From Ascarosepion bandense (lineage: Eukaryota > Mollusca > Cephalopoda > Sepiida > Sepiidae), in assembly GCA_037127315.1 (NCBI GenBank), contig JBBBDQ010000420.1:4149001-4213000 (forward strand): DNA of 64,000 bases, given 5' to 3'. This document shows, piece by piece, positions 32,102 through 43,006 of the stretch. How positions within the stretch are numbered: the first letter of the stretch is position 1; the number at the start of each line of letters is the position of its first letter. The notes beneath the pieces were generated by a model. The model made no database searches. It saw only the letters and a list, made by a program, of their open reading frames with translations, and was not told the origin of the DNA. Made by a program: the position numbers and the translations under genes.

Positions 32102-32639
32102 CTTTGCTGTTTCTTTTTCAAAAATGTTGTACTTATATTCCTTCAAACCCCAGCATCTGTCTGTTCGAAAGTCCTCTTAAGAGCCATTTATGATCGCATG
32201 GCCGAAATGAGCAGACAGACCGGAGGAAGGGAATGAGGGTATGTCGCTCTTTTGAGTAGACGGAGCAATCAGCATATATATATACACACATTCCAAACGT
32301 CATCTAACGACTGAGAATTTTGGCTCACTCAGTATTATAAATACGAGAGTCTGTCATAAAATGCTTATCAAATTTTAATTTCAAAATTTTAGTTATTCTT
32401 CTACACTTTTGTTTTCTGTGATCAACCATAGATCTTCTAAAAACCCAAATGTGCAATTTGTGTAGTTATCTTCTCTTTTCATACCCATAAAACTGAGCTG
32501 AGTTCAAATTCCTGGCTAGTTTCTAGTTTCTTGTGTTCCTTTTAAGATAGGTATCAATTTCTGGTTATCTACTCCCTGCTATGGGCTAAATTGCAGGGTG
32601 GACGACTCTCTAGCCTTGGGTAGCAACATGTCTAAGATA
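32100..32639. other. Unassigned; diverged SINE-I-like patch at the end
   Basis: Around 32535-32630 text such as CTATGGGCTAAATTGCAGG and CTCTAGCCTTGGGTAGCAAC recalls the SINE-I body. Nothing else is recognised. Confidence 0.35.
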
Positions 32640-33305
32640 TTGAAAAATGAATTCTAAAGCGTGGTGTAGGCAATCTCATTCCCAAGAAGTCATAATTCAT
32701 AGGTATAGAAAGAAAATAGAAATAAATCAAGTAACGAAATTTAAATTCCTGGAAAGCGTTCTGACCGAAAATAGAAAATGCGACACTGAGATCCGAAGAA
32801 GGACTGTCATGGCTAAGAACGGATCCCAAAAACTAACCCGGGTACTAACAGACAGGAAAATCTCATTGGAAACAAAGAAAAGAGTGCTGGATTGCTGTGC
32901 GATATTTCTCCTTCGCTATGGCAGCGAATTTGGACGATCTCTTCAAGGATTAAGGAGAGGCTCGAGGCAGCGGAAATGTAGTTCTACTGAACGATGCTGA
33001 GGATGCCATGGAACTAGCACGTGAGCAACGACGAGGTGTTGGAGAGGATGAAAACGAGAAGAAAACTTATACTTCACATCAAGAAGAGGCAGCTGAGGTT
33101 CCTGGGACAAGTAATGAGGAAAGAGGGTTTGGAGAATCTAATACTCACAGGACGGATAGAGGGAAAGAGAGACAGGAGAAAGCAGCGCGAGACATGTTTG
33201 ATGAGCTTGAACAAATGGATGGTGGATCGGGGTTTTGGAGAGATACCAAGAGGAAAAATATTAATAGCAACAAGGGACAGGGGTAAGAAACACGGCACAT
33301 GAAGA
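32640..33305 (+). pseudogene. RTE-like LINE, C-terminal fragment
   Basis: The frame 32647-33000 reads VTKFKFLESVLTENRKCD, RRRTVMAKNGSQKL and LTDRKISLETKKRVLDC, then LLRYGSEF. The next frame (33021-33302) gives SNDEVLERMKTRRKLI, KKRQLRFLGQVMRKEG and ENLILTGRIEGKRDRR, ending in a FGEIPRGKI-like C-terminus and CATGAAGAAGAAG. It corresponds to the copy at 26.9 kb without the YVDD part. A frameshift near 33000 separates the halves. Confidence 0.85.
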
Positions 33306-34361
33306 AGAAGACCCCAACCAAAAAAATAATGCTACTAAAACGCAAGGGAATACTGAGGATGAAAGAGAATGAGAAAGCTTTTTTAACAAGAACCGGAAAA
33401 CCAATATAGGGAGAGCTGTGATCAGCTATGTTCTGAAGGGAGACAGTATTTATTTTAATGAACACACGTTAAAATTTCTGAAGAAAGACTAAAACATCGG
33501 CTGAGCGATGTAACTTGCTTTTAATTTTATTTAAAAATAAAAAAAATTATGGTAATTCGTTTTCATTTTCGGGTTAAATTTTTACTTTAAAATCCATTAT
33601 ACACATGCGTGAGCGCAGGCGCACACACACATTTCCGATTTACCCCTCTCTTTTCTCTCCAGTTATTTTTTCTGATCATTTCTTTATTTCCCCTTTCTTC
33701 CGCTTTATTCTAATTCCCTTATGTTTTTTGTCTCCTCCTAATTTTCTAGTTATCTGTCTTCACCAGTGACATTTGTCTTCCTTTTCTCTCTGCGAATCAC
33801 AAGCGTTACCTCTCATTTTCTTTCTTGTGACCCTATCCTGCTACCCTGCCGCCTTTTCGCTGCCTGCACTCGTAGCCAGGGGACCAGAGGCGGTCATTAT
33901 CTGCGCTCTTCACCTCACCATTAAATATTACCAATACGAGTGTAAAATTAGCTATTCATCCAAGTGGCACGCGGCTACCGAAGCCCACCACTGGAGATAG
34001 GCTGGCGCAAATACGAGCAACGTTTCATTAAATAAAGCAATGGAGACCCAGCTATAGCAAAACACATTCGTTAAGGCCTGGGAGTGCTTTCTATTCAAAT
34101 CAGTGGGACAATAGTGCTTGACAAACGGGAACCATTCAGACTGGTAGGTATAAATAAGACGGTACTATCGCTGTAACGCACGTCAGATCTAATGACGGTT
34201 TCACCTAGGAGAAGCAAGTTCGAATTCTACCGGAGAACCAACATTTTTCAAGAAAATTTCTTAAATATTCAATCCAATAGATGTAAATAAATAAATATAC
34301 AGTGTAATAATAAAAACAGAGCTTTTATTCAAATATGAGTATCCATTAAAAATAACATTTA

Positions 34362-34368
<7 letters not shown>
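33306..34368. other. Unassigned; lower-repeat block near 33.85-34.2 kb
   Basis: From about 33850 to 34200 the sequence is of balanced composition and free of simple repeats (GCTGGCGCAAATACGAGCAA, AAGCAATGGAGACCCAGC). No frame beyond 75 codons. It could be a conserved non-coding element, which cannot be tested without comparison. Confidence 0.3.

Positions 34369-34409
<41 letters not shown>
34369..34409. repeat. (TA)n microsatellite
   Basis: About 20 units. Confidence 0.95.
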
Positions 34410-34411
<2 letters not shown>

Positions 34412-34603
34412 GACATAGTTTCATGGTATATGATAAATAAACACAATGAAGAAAACATCAATCCTGCACCAATGAAGTGGAAACGCGAACTATACTCAGT
34501 CATTCGTTGATACCCGCTGACGAGTAGACGGAGTGATTTCTGGAGAGTTCGTTTATGAAATCCCGTGTTGGGGATGCTAAGGGTAACATCAATCAGCTAA
34601 GTG

Positions 34604-34608
<5 letters not shown>

Positions 34609-34664
<56 letters not shown>

Positions 34665-34680
34665 TGTGTGTGTGTGTGTA
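34609..34680. repeat. (TA)n(TG)n microsatellite
   Basis: About 52 bases of TA then about 18 of TG. Confidence 0.95.
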
Positions 34681-34769
34681 TTTGGGTAGCAATCTCTCTT
34701 TTATGTTGGTTTCATTAAAAATGACAGACAAGATGGAATGGTTAAGATTTTATGTAATTTTTCATGTGA

Positions 34770-35345
34770 TCTTATGATTGTTTTTCTTTTGAGGACATCA
34801 GTTATATAAAAATTGTCCAAATATTTTGTTTATCCGAGAGCTTTCGGTTGTACTTTGAGCCATTTTCGAAGATGAATGTTATTTTACATATAACAGAATG
34901 TATGTCGTATTATGCATCATGTAGGTTAGTGTATATGTGTTAATTACTGAACAATGTAAGTATTCGTAGTTGTTAATTTTGAGTGTTGGGTTTTCTTTTT
35001 TATCAATAAAGCCTCCATTATTTTTTAGACTCTTTCTAGCATATAGAATGCTGTGATATTCGTGTTGTCAACAAGCATGTACTGGAACGGATTTGCTAGG
35101 TCTCTGTGTTTGTTTAAATGAGATCGAACTGAGCTCCGTTCAAAAAGATGCAGTGTGAGTCTTCAAGTCAGTTTCGTAGTTGTATGGCCAATATAATTAT
35201 TTACGAAGTTAAGATCAAGAACACAGTTTTTCAAAGGACATGTGAATTCGTAAATAATATTGATTCGTTGTAGTTTGGATCTCGTGAGTGAATTGTTGTG
35301 TTTGATAATGAGGTTAGCCGTTTTATTATACTATTATATTTACTC
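34770..35345 (-). pseudogene. Penelope-like element: second GIY-YIG remnant and 3' end
   Basis: The minus-strand frame from about 35330 reads KTANLIIKHNN, RINIIYEFTCPLKNC, VNNYIGHTTTKLT, a stop, RLTLHLFE, SHLNKHRDL and MLVDNTNITAFYMLERV. YEFTCP...C followed by NYIG is the start of a GIY-YIG nuclease of the Penelope-like type. Further 3' lies CATCTTCGAAAATGGCTCAA with CCGAAAGCTCTCGGATAA, a terminal motif similar to that at 57.2 kb. It is a different lineage from the element at 30.3-31.6 kb. Confidence 0.7.
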
Positions 35346-35410
35346 TCGCATCGACTAAAAACCTGCCGCGGCTGACAAGGCAAACCTCGCTACCAACCGT
35401 GGTGGACTAG

Positions 35411-36645
35411 GTTAAGAAATGGCTCGTGAATTTTAATGCTTCCAAAACGAAGCTGCTATCTATCACAGACAATCACTCCTAACCCCCATTGGCATGAATC
35501 AGGCTAGTCTCTCTGAAATGAAACACTGTGCCTCCTCGGGTTAACTCTCACAACAGATCTCAAGTGAAATGACTATATAGAATCCATAGCTAAATCCACT
35601 GCTAAGAAGGTCGTTTCACTGTGTAGGGCCAGGAAGTTTTTCCCGTCTGAAACCATCCTGCACATATATAAATTTACTATCCGCCAGTACATTGAATACT
35701 GCTGCGCCGGTGAGAAAGTGACTGTATCGGGGCTGCCAAGTCGGGATCGATCACATTACACATTCTCAGTTGGATTTTGTCAAGGACCCTTAGGTGGATA
35801 GCAGGAGCATCCGACCAGATATTTTTTTTTAATCATATCACCCCGAGCAAGGCGGCAAGGCGGTAACACCACTGATGTGTGTTAGAATTAGATTAGAAGA
35901 GAGAAAGTCGGAAACCACATCCTGTTCCCTGTTTAAGACGTGGTTTCCGGCTTTCTCTCTTCTAATCTTTTCACTCTTACGTAACCCCCTGCACATCAGT
36001 GGCGTTACCGCTTTGCTCGGAGTGATATGATTAAAAAAAATATCTGGTCGAATGCTCCTGCTATCCACCTAAGGGTCCTTGACAAAATCCCACTGAGAAT
36101 GTGTAATGTGATCGATCCCGACTTGGCAGCTCAGATACAGTCACTTTCTCACCGGCGCAATGTGGCTTTCCTGTGTCTCTTTTACAAATACTTTCACGGC
36201 TTCTGCTCCGATGAACTTAACTCACTGGTGCCCATTATATATAAATTTTCGTGAGCCACAAGATTAGCAACTAGGTCCCACCATTTTACTGTGAATTCAA
36301 TAAAATGTAAACGCAAATTCTACTCCATCAGCCTCTTTTCTTGCACTTCCTGCCTGTGGAATTATCTTCCGTTTACTTGCTTTCTCGACAGCTACAATCT
36401 TCAAGAATTTAAATGTAAAGTCAATAGTCATCTCTTATCTCAATACCTTGCATTCTCTCTCTCTCTCTCATGCTCCTTTCTTCGTTCACAGCACTCTCAT
36501 CAATATTCTCATCCTTTTCTTACCCACTTCCTGAAACCCCCTATAACTTGTCACTCTTTCACATAACTTTCCTCCTATATAACCACCCTGCACACCAGTG
36601 GTAGTAAACTGTCATGCTTGGGACGATATGATAAAAATAAATATG
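35411..36645 (+). pseudogene. CR1/Jockey-like LINE with internal inverted duplication
   Basis: The left part (35411-35702) encodes decayed RT text (VKKWLVNFNASKTKLLSIT, then text ending at HI.IYYPPVH). The right part resumes as SNAPAIHLRVLDKIPLRM, LSHRRNVAFLCLFYKYF and DELNSLVP, then KCKRKFYSISLFSCTSC and a C/T-rich 3' UTR ending GCTTGGGACGATATGAT plus A-rich tail. The two parts are separated by a SINE-II insertion and its mirror copy. The RT YXDD box is upstream of the truncation. Confidence 0.8.
35703..36159. repeat. Snap-back inverted duplication, arms about 220 bp
   Basis: The right arm is the natural order: SINE-II end (CTGTTTAAGACGTGG to ATATGATT and A tract) followed by LINE text up to TTTCTCACCGGCGC. 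The left arm is the reverse complement of all of it, beginning GCGCCGGTGAGAAAGTGAC. Arms differ by a few substitutions and one deletion of about 25 bases. The centre lies near 35925, with almost no loop. Confidence 0.88.
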
Positions 36646-36798
36646 AAGAAATATGACACAGGATGCATATTCTTTTAACAAGATTTCTCGAATATGCAAG
36701 CCAGGATATATATATATATTAATATACTGTTTTAAGAAAAAAAAGTGTATCTACTCAGATAGGCGTATCCATTAACAATAATCTTCAAATAAATAAAT

Positions 36799-36801
<3 letters not shown>

Positions 36802-36863
<62 letters not shown>
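36802..36863. repeat. (CA)n(TA)n microsatellite
   Basis: About 34 bases of CA then about 28 of TA. The text to its right (36880-36975) belongs to the inverted-repeat family also seen at 3.24-3.33 kb. Confidence 0.9.
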
Positions 36864-36866
<3 letters not shown>

Positions 36867-37245
36867 AGTGAATATAGATTGAGGAGAGAAAAAAGAAAAA
36901 AATTTTTTCCGTCCAAAACATTAATTTAAAACAGTGCTCGATATATGATGTATAGAGCTGTGAATATTTAATACAAATAATACAATACAAATTAATCAAC
37001 AAATAATACAAATACAATTAATCAAAAATTTCACACTTACGCGCCAGATTCTTCAAAAGTCTATAACGGTCAAAACGAGAAATACATTCACTTAATTACC
37101 AACAACCCCAACCAGCCCCCACAACAACAACGAACCAAATATAAGCAGAGAATGATTCCCAACCTCTTTACTTCTCCCGATGATGTGTTTGAAGTCTAAA
37201 CACTGAAACAGCCATATGATTGTAAAGAAGAGGACATATATAGAA

Positions 37246-37274
37246 GAAATTATGTACATGTTCTAAAACAGAAT

Positions 37275-37342
<68 letters not shown>

Positions 37343-37376
37343 ATTATGTTTTAGAACATGTACATAATTTCTTCAG
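37246..37376. repeat. Palindrome of 41-bp arms with (TA)n centre
   Basis: GAAATTATGTACATGTTCTA on the left and its complement on the right flank about 60 bases of TA. The arms match almost perfectly, and the TA tract is itself self-complementary, so the whole 130 bp can form one hairpin. Confidence 0.9.
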
Positions 37377-37471
37377 AGTTTCTGAAAGGGTTGCTGAGGT
37401 GATGTGTTATCCCCCGTGGGGATTTTCACACCGAAATGGTCATTCAACATCAATGAATTAATCCTTTTTTA

Positions 37472-37477
<6 letters not shown>

Positions 37478-37515
<38 letters not shown>
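37478..37515. repeat. (TA)n microsatellite
   Basis: About 19 units; the text on its left (CCGAAATGGTCATTCAACAT) belongs to a family also seen near 40.29 and 46.06 kb. Confidence 0.95.
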
Positions 37516-39129
37516 TTTTTATGTTTGTGTCTTTTTGCAATAATCAAATTCTGTTCAGTTTTTAAATTTATTAAATTTATTAAATATGAGATTGTAGCGC
37601 TGTTAATTTTGGGGTCCTGTCTGTTTTCGAATTATATGTTAGAAAAATCAAATTCATCAAGGTAATTGCTAACATAATATATAGTATCTCATAGAGAAAA
37701 TAATATATAAATTGAAGTATTTTAAAACTATTTTAACAAAATCGAATGAGTAGAAAGCCATCAAAATGTTATTATCAAATTTAAAAGCACTTTTTTTGAG
37801 AAACATGCCAACAAGTTGAAACTAAAATAATTATTTTAATACTATTTTTACATCTCTTATGCTGTATTTGGTTTTGTTTTTTTACTCGACATTTTTTTCT
37901 TTGTCGTACTTCTAATTTTTTGTTGTATTATCGACTAGATTAATCTCTCTACCATATTTCAAACTTTCAACTATCAGCCAGCCAAATAATTATTTGTAAT
38001 TTTAGTTTACTTTGAAAATAATGTTTGCCTTTTGATTTAACCGAGATATCATTATTAGGTTCACGACTCAAAAATCATGAAATGAGAAAAAAGAAAAAAA
38101 AACATAACGTGTTTTATGCGCATACACCCCATAAACCTATACCAAAATGAATAACATCCAATTCAGTTTTTTTCTTTTTCCAGGAACTACGCATTTCTAG
38201 TTCTGAATGTCCTGTCTTTTAATGTTTTCATTTTGTGTCATCATTTTTTTTTCTTTCACAAATGTCTTTAAACTTCAAGAAGATGCTCCAAAAAAAGCGC
38301 CCAAATCGCCCACCCCTATGTCAAACAGATTAACACACATTGCGCGCAGATAGAAGAACACACAGTGCAATCTATTCAAAGTAAAACCAACACAAGAATC
38401 GATATTATCGAAGGAAAGCATGGTGCAATGAATTAGCTTTTAATGTCGGCTGGCCTCTGATGAGTGGCTAAATACGATCAACGCATTGACTAATGATTAT
38501 AATGTCCAAATCAAACAATGGAGTCACCCGAGCGGAAAGCAAGCCAGAGGCCAAGGCGCTTTTCTTTTGTATCGTCGGACTAAAGGCAAGAAAGGGGCAA
38601 CGTCAAATCAGCTCTTTGGAATTCTCTTCTAGCAATCTTGATTATTAATAAACATTTTCCACGTCATCCCCTCCTTCTTAGCATTATTTTTGTTGTTGTT
38701 GCTGTTATTCTTATTAATATTATTATCTTCATCATCATCATCATCCTCATCTGACCCTTAGCTTTTCTCATCATGTTGTTTAATAGTGTATTTGTCATTG
38801 TCTATCATCATTCATTGTGTTAAACAACATAATTTCTTTCTCATCACTTTAAATAATATTTGAAAATCCTTATTATATTTTCATAATTACATTTTATTGT
38901 TTTATGATAATTTCATTCTATTTTAAAATGATGTTGATAATATTTTCATATTCTTGTCATTAATAAAGTCATTATTTCACCTATTTTTTACGTTATTGTT
39001 GTTTATTCAGCAAAAGATATTTGTTTACATTTCCCGACCAACTTTAATCTGGTTCCATTTTTAATCTTGAAACTTTTTGTTGTGTCTAACTCTCAGGTTT
39101 TCGGCCCTAACGACGAACTCAAAATAAAG

Positions 39130-39136
<7 letters not shown>
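37516..39136. other. Unassigned; non-repetitive block near 38.33-38.64 kb
   Basis: Mostly AT-rich with no frame. From about 38330 to 38640 the composition is balanced and repeat-free (GAATTAGCTTTTAATGTCGG, CATTGACTAATGATTATAAT, GAGTCACCCGAGCGGAAAGC). Several TAAT cores are present. It is a candidate regulatory element, by appearance only. Confidence 0.3.

Positions 39137-39162
<26 letters not shown>
39137..39162. repeat. (TA)n microsatellite
   Basis: About 13 units. Confidence 0.9.
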
Positions 39163-39760
39163 GTCGGATAAAAACATCAAAATTCGTGAAAGAAAACGTG
39201 AAGTCAATTGGGTGGTGACGGCGTGGATTGATAAACTAGAAACTCCTGAGGACTATTTTTTCCAATCATGTCACAACATCAGCTACGATGGTGACGGGAC
39301 GCATTGCACTTGCGGACCAATTCGATAAACATCAAACGCAAAAAAAAAAACCAAAAAAAAAAACCGGACGAATCTCTTTGAAAAAAAAAAACGAATCGTA
39401 TGATAATGGGTTTTGTTTTCGTTAGCATCATATACTTCCATAAGGTCAGAAAGCAGACGAAATGAAAAAGTGACAAGCCAAAAGAAGGATCGGTTCATAT
39501 AGCCAAAAGCAGCATAAAAAGTACAAGATAGATTAAAACACGGCTATAAGATATTTTTTTTAATATTATATTGCCTATTTGAGGGGCAATCCATCCTTTT
39601 TCTTTAGCACTGAAAGTTGAAGAAGCACAACAAGAAATGAACATTTGCTTTCACTACTTTTATCAAATCATATCTGCAAGTTAACCTGGCCCGTTCAGTT
39701 CTTACAGTTGAAATTTTGAACACTCATACATCGAAGATGATGGCATGATCCATCATATAT
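39163..39760. other. Unassigned sequence
   Basis: No gene; the frames of 65 and 71 codons on the minus strand overlap A/T-rich text and have phenylalanine-rich translations. Confidence 0.35.
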
Positions 39761-39761
39761 A

Positions 39762-40125
39762 CAGGCTGGCAATAAAGTCACTATACAGTTACTTATAATA
39801 AAAACGCAAAGAAGAATCAGAAAAAGGTGAAGCAATACGCACGGCACAGAAACAAGCAATTTATTCGAGATGTATTTGCAAACTTAAGGCGTTACAATCA
39901 TTTGCATCTAGACATTTGTTTTTGTCGAAGCGTTCACGCACGTTGTAGGAAAAGCACCGAAGCAGGTAACTTACAGTTCGAACACGATAGGTAATTAATT
40001 TACTATTGTTTATCATAGCATTTTATTGTTATTAACCAAAATTAAACAGGACCATTTTAATAATCAATTTCTGAACTGTTGATTAATTGATTTGTCTTAA
40101 TTGTTATTACAAGTAACTGTATAGT

Positions 40126-40130
<5 letters not shown>
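39762..40130. mobile_element. MITE with about 28-bp inverted ends
   Basis: AGTCACTATACAGTTACTTA near the left end and TAAGTAACTGTATAGTGACT-like text at the right (reversed) are inverted repeats. On the left the end appears to extend outward as CAGGCTGGCAATAAAGTC. On the right that extension is replaced by (TA)n. Length about 350 bp, no coding. A Tc1/mariner-type origin is plausible from the TA context. Confidence 0.72.

Positions 40131-40156
<26 letters not shown>
40131..40156. repeat. (TA)n microsatellite
   Basis: About 13 units replacing the outer right end of the MITE. Confidence 0.9.
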
Positions 40157-40158
<2 letters not shown>

Positions 40159-40327
40159 AATAATTATTTGTACCCATAGAAATAGTTAATAACCTTAACA
40201 AAATAGACGTCATAATTATCCCGAGGAACCTTTCGGCCAACACTGGTCAAGGGCTACGTTGGCTTAATTACAAAGGGTCAAAGAAATGGCCATTCAGTGA
40301 ATGTTAATTTCGGAATTTTTTGACATC

Positions 40328-40328
<1 letters not shown>

Positions 40329-40363
<35 letters not shown>
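40329..40363. repeat. (TA)n microsatellite
   Basis: About 17 units between a block shared with 46.06 kb (CATTCAGTGAATGTTAATTT) and the HHR-SINE tail. Confidence 0.9.
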
Positions 40364-40367
<4 letters not shown>

Positions 40368-40556
40368 TGTAAAAGAGTTATTTCGCACCCTAGGTTGCTA
40401 CCTTTTAGTGTCTTTTGGTGTCCGCAGACGGATCTGTTTCGCTGTATCACAGCTCATCAGTACGGTTAGACATCCGATTGCTTTTTACCTACGATTGAAA
40501 CCCGACCGAATTGCCTCAGTTGGCGATTCTACCTCTGAGCTATGGGTGCTCGGTAG
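40364..40556 (-). mobile_element. HHR-SINE copy B (complete)
   Basis: On the minus strand the head has a textbook A box (TAGCTCAGAGGTAG) and a weaker B box (GGTCGGGTTTCAATCG). The ribozyme follows at once, then the tail GACACTAAAAGGTAGCAACC and GAAATAACTCTTTTAC. That tail matches the end of the Penelope-like element at 30.4 kb. This is the most complete copy in the window. Confidence 0.85.
40422..40465 (-). ncRNA. Type I hammerhead ribozyme, copy B
   Basis: Minus strand: stem I CCGTA/TGCGG (one G-T pair), core CTGATGA, stem II GCTGT-GAT-ACAGC, GAAA, stem III CAG-AT-CCG (middle pair lost) and UC as cleavage site. The length is 44 nt, as in the other two copies. Stem III is weaker than consensus but the core is intact. 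Confidence 0.78.
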
Positions 40557-40718
40557 AAGAAGACAGGCTTTTAGCGTGTGATATACCATATCCCTCGATA
40601 TATACCATATATTACAAGAAAGCGGTAGAACACGTAGATTAAAACCCACTGTTCAAGCATTTATTTTTATAAAATCTGCTCGATGCAGAGTAGAGCTTCC
40701 TATTGTAATTTTGTTATT

Positions 40719-41008
40719 CAGTCAGTTAAGTGCCATTCGTGATATACGCTTAGGCGATCATATCTCGAAAAAGACATGACTGACTGAGCAGAAGGTTGCC
40801 ATTACTTTCTGCTGTAGACTGGTTGCCAGCCAAGGCTATAGAACCCAACCTGTTTTGTTATTTAACCCATATCTGGTGGGAAGAGACTGATTAATATCTT
40901 TCCCAAAGGTATCTGCGAGTAAGTGAATGCATGGAATTCAACTGGAATTCGAACTCGGCTGCCAGATTTCTCGTTCCAAGCCGATATTCACTGCACCACA
41001 ACGCACAT
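40719..41008 (-). mobile_element. tRNA-derived SINE-I copy, essentially full length
   Basis: All parts are present: CAGTTAAGTGCCATTCG tail, GTAGACTGGTTGCCAGCC body, GGAATTCGAACTCGGC (B box) and ATATTCACTGCACCACAAC (A box, reversed). A short stretch around the CCCGCAG site is deleted. Confidence 0.9.
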
Positions 41009-41371
41009 CTTTTGTTACAATGTTTGTTTTTTTTTGTTTTTGTTTTTGTTTTTTTTTGTCGTGATATTCTGCTTTTATAATTTTTTTTATTACAATGGTT
41101 TATAAATGCATAATATCACTATATAAAATTTTTCATGTTTCAGAACAATACCATTCTTCTTCAGGTGATTTGTTATAATAAATGGTGAAATGATTTATTT
41201 TTAAAATATAAGATGAATTTATAGTCATTTAGAAAACTAGTGGGTAAATATCCATGGTTACATAATTCTCATTTTTGATGGAACAATATTTACACACCTA
41301 AAGCATTTTCTCCAACAACCACGGCCTAAGAACAGAAACAAAAGTTTCTCGACTATATACTTAAAATATAT
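41009..41371. other. Unassigned; T-rich start and shared block
   Basis: The text at 41078-41130 repeats the block at 13.78 kb. AACAATACCATTCTTCTTCAG at about 41144 recalls the CCTGAAGAAG terminal motif family. Confidence 0.35.
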
Positions 41372-42078
41372 AAAGGTTGTTCCAGTAACTTGGACCGAAT
41401 TTAAATATGAATTAAGTTTAAGTGTCTAATGATTTTTTAAAAATTTCTTTGAGATTTAACAACTTCAGTCTTTGGCAATTTTTAAAATGGAAAGATTAAC
41501 AATTAAACATCGTGTTACAGTTATGAAAGCCTACTACGAAAATGGACGTCCAAGCAGGAAAATTTCCCAGGTCGCATCATCTTTCGGTGATAATTAGCCA
41601 CCACAATTGTGCGACTAGACGCCTTTAGATTTCTTTCTCATCTCAAAAGTATGTTCTATGCCAACAAGTCAACAACAATTCAACAGCTGAAGGATGAGAT
41701 AATAAGGCATATTGGTGAGATCGAGGAGCAACTATGCAGAAATGTCATCAAAAACTTTGACCATTGAGTGAAGGTGTGCTACTGAAGCCTTGGAGGATAT
41801 TTGGGTGATATTATTTTTTACACATCATTGCCATGACTCAAATAAGATGTCTCAATAGTGAAATCAATAAAATTTCACAAATAATGCTGTCTTATTTACT
41901 GACCATTGAGTGAAGGAGTGCTACTGAAGCCTTGGAGGATATTTGGGTGATATTATTTTTTTACACATCATTGCCATGACTCAAATAAGATGATCCAATA
42001 GTGAAATCAATAAAATTTCACAAATAATGCTGTCTTATTTACTGTTAACTTCGAACCGTCATAATGGAACACCCTGTA
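41372..42078 (+). pseudogene. Internally deleted Tc1/mariner-superfamily transposon
   Basis: The ends AGGTTGTTCCAGTAACTTGG and, reversed, AGGGTGTTCCATTATGACGG are inverted repeats inside TA. The coding starts MERLTIKHRVTVMKAYYENG (41488) and reaches KISQVASSFGDN. It then jumps straight to the C-terminal part (PPQLCD.TPLDFFLISKVC near 41600, then QQLKDEIIRHIGEIEEQLC and NVIKNFDH). The catalytic centre is deleted, giving a 700-bp derivative that an autonomous relative could mobilise. Confidence 0.78.
41758..42045 (+). repeat. Tandem duplication of about 144 bp
   Basis: The segment from GACCATTGAGTGAAGG to CTGTCTTATTTACT occurs twice in succession with four or five differences, inside the transposon's 3' part. 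Confidence 0.95.
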
Positions 42079-43006
42079 TTAAAACATAATTAAATTTTTC
42101 AATTATCGATGTACCCTCTCTTTCGTTTGGTCATGATTTTGTTTAGCGGCATATCAGCACCACTATGGATTATTTAATGTCGAAATCTAAATATTTTGAG
42201 CAAACTTTAAATTTTGAACTCAAATGTATGCCTTCAACTAAAGATAAACTGTATTATTAGTAATTTTACTATAAAATATATTGTTGGTAATTCAATTATG
42301 AAATGTATTTGTTATGGTACCCTAGTTACAGTGAATAGACTCTACCTCAATAAATACTAACTTGGATGACTTCCGAGGAGCCAGCTGTGAGGCAGTCTAG
42401 TGACAGTCTAGAGGCAGTCAAGACGCAGCGTAACTATACCGTTCGGACTTTTATTTGCTTATTACTAACACTTATTATTGTATGTATGTTCTGTTATTCT
42501 AATACATTGTTGAACTTACCATCTTGTTTTCCGTATCTTTCTTCATGGCACTAACAGGCCCCAACAACTTAGCGAAGAAGCTCCGCTACAACAGTAATTC
42601 AACTATAAAATGTATTGTTGGCAATTTTTCATATAAATAAGTATTGCTGGCATTTTACTATAAAAATGTATTTTTATACTTTCCTTGTATTTTGCTTTTG
42701 TTTGTGGGTTCACTATTTACCCAGAGCTATTGCACTAACAGACACCCCCCCACAAAAAAGTGTAGACCTCAAAACAGCAAAAATTAATAGATGGTTCCAG
42801 TCTCCTTAAAACATCCAATCTTCCAATGCAATGTTTTGCTGCCGGATGAATTTTATCGCCATAGCCAGGACTACATCTCTTTTGAAAGCATTCATGAAGT
42901 CCCCCCAAAAAAACGTAACACATCACACGGAATTTTTTTCCATTTTGTCTATGATTTTTCCCTAAAATTTTTTATGATATATAAAAGTAATTTATCGTTT
43001 TTTTCA
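42079..43006. other. Unassigned sequence
   Basis: No gene supported. Frames of 62-94 codons around 42366-43075 overlap on both strands with no signature and the last runs into (TA)n. Confidence 0.35.

Noticed and set aside
38455..38490. CTGATGAG in the balanced block
   Set aside because: No GAAA box at the required distance and no stem II.
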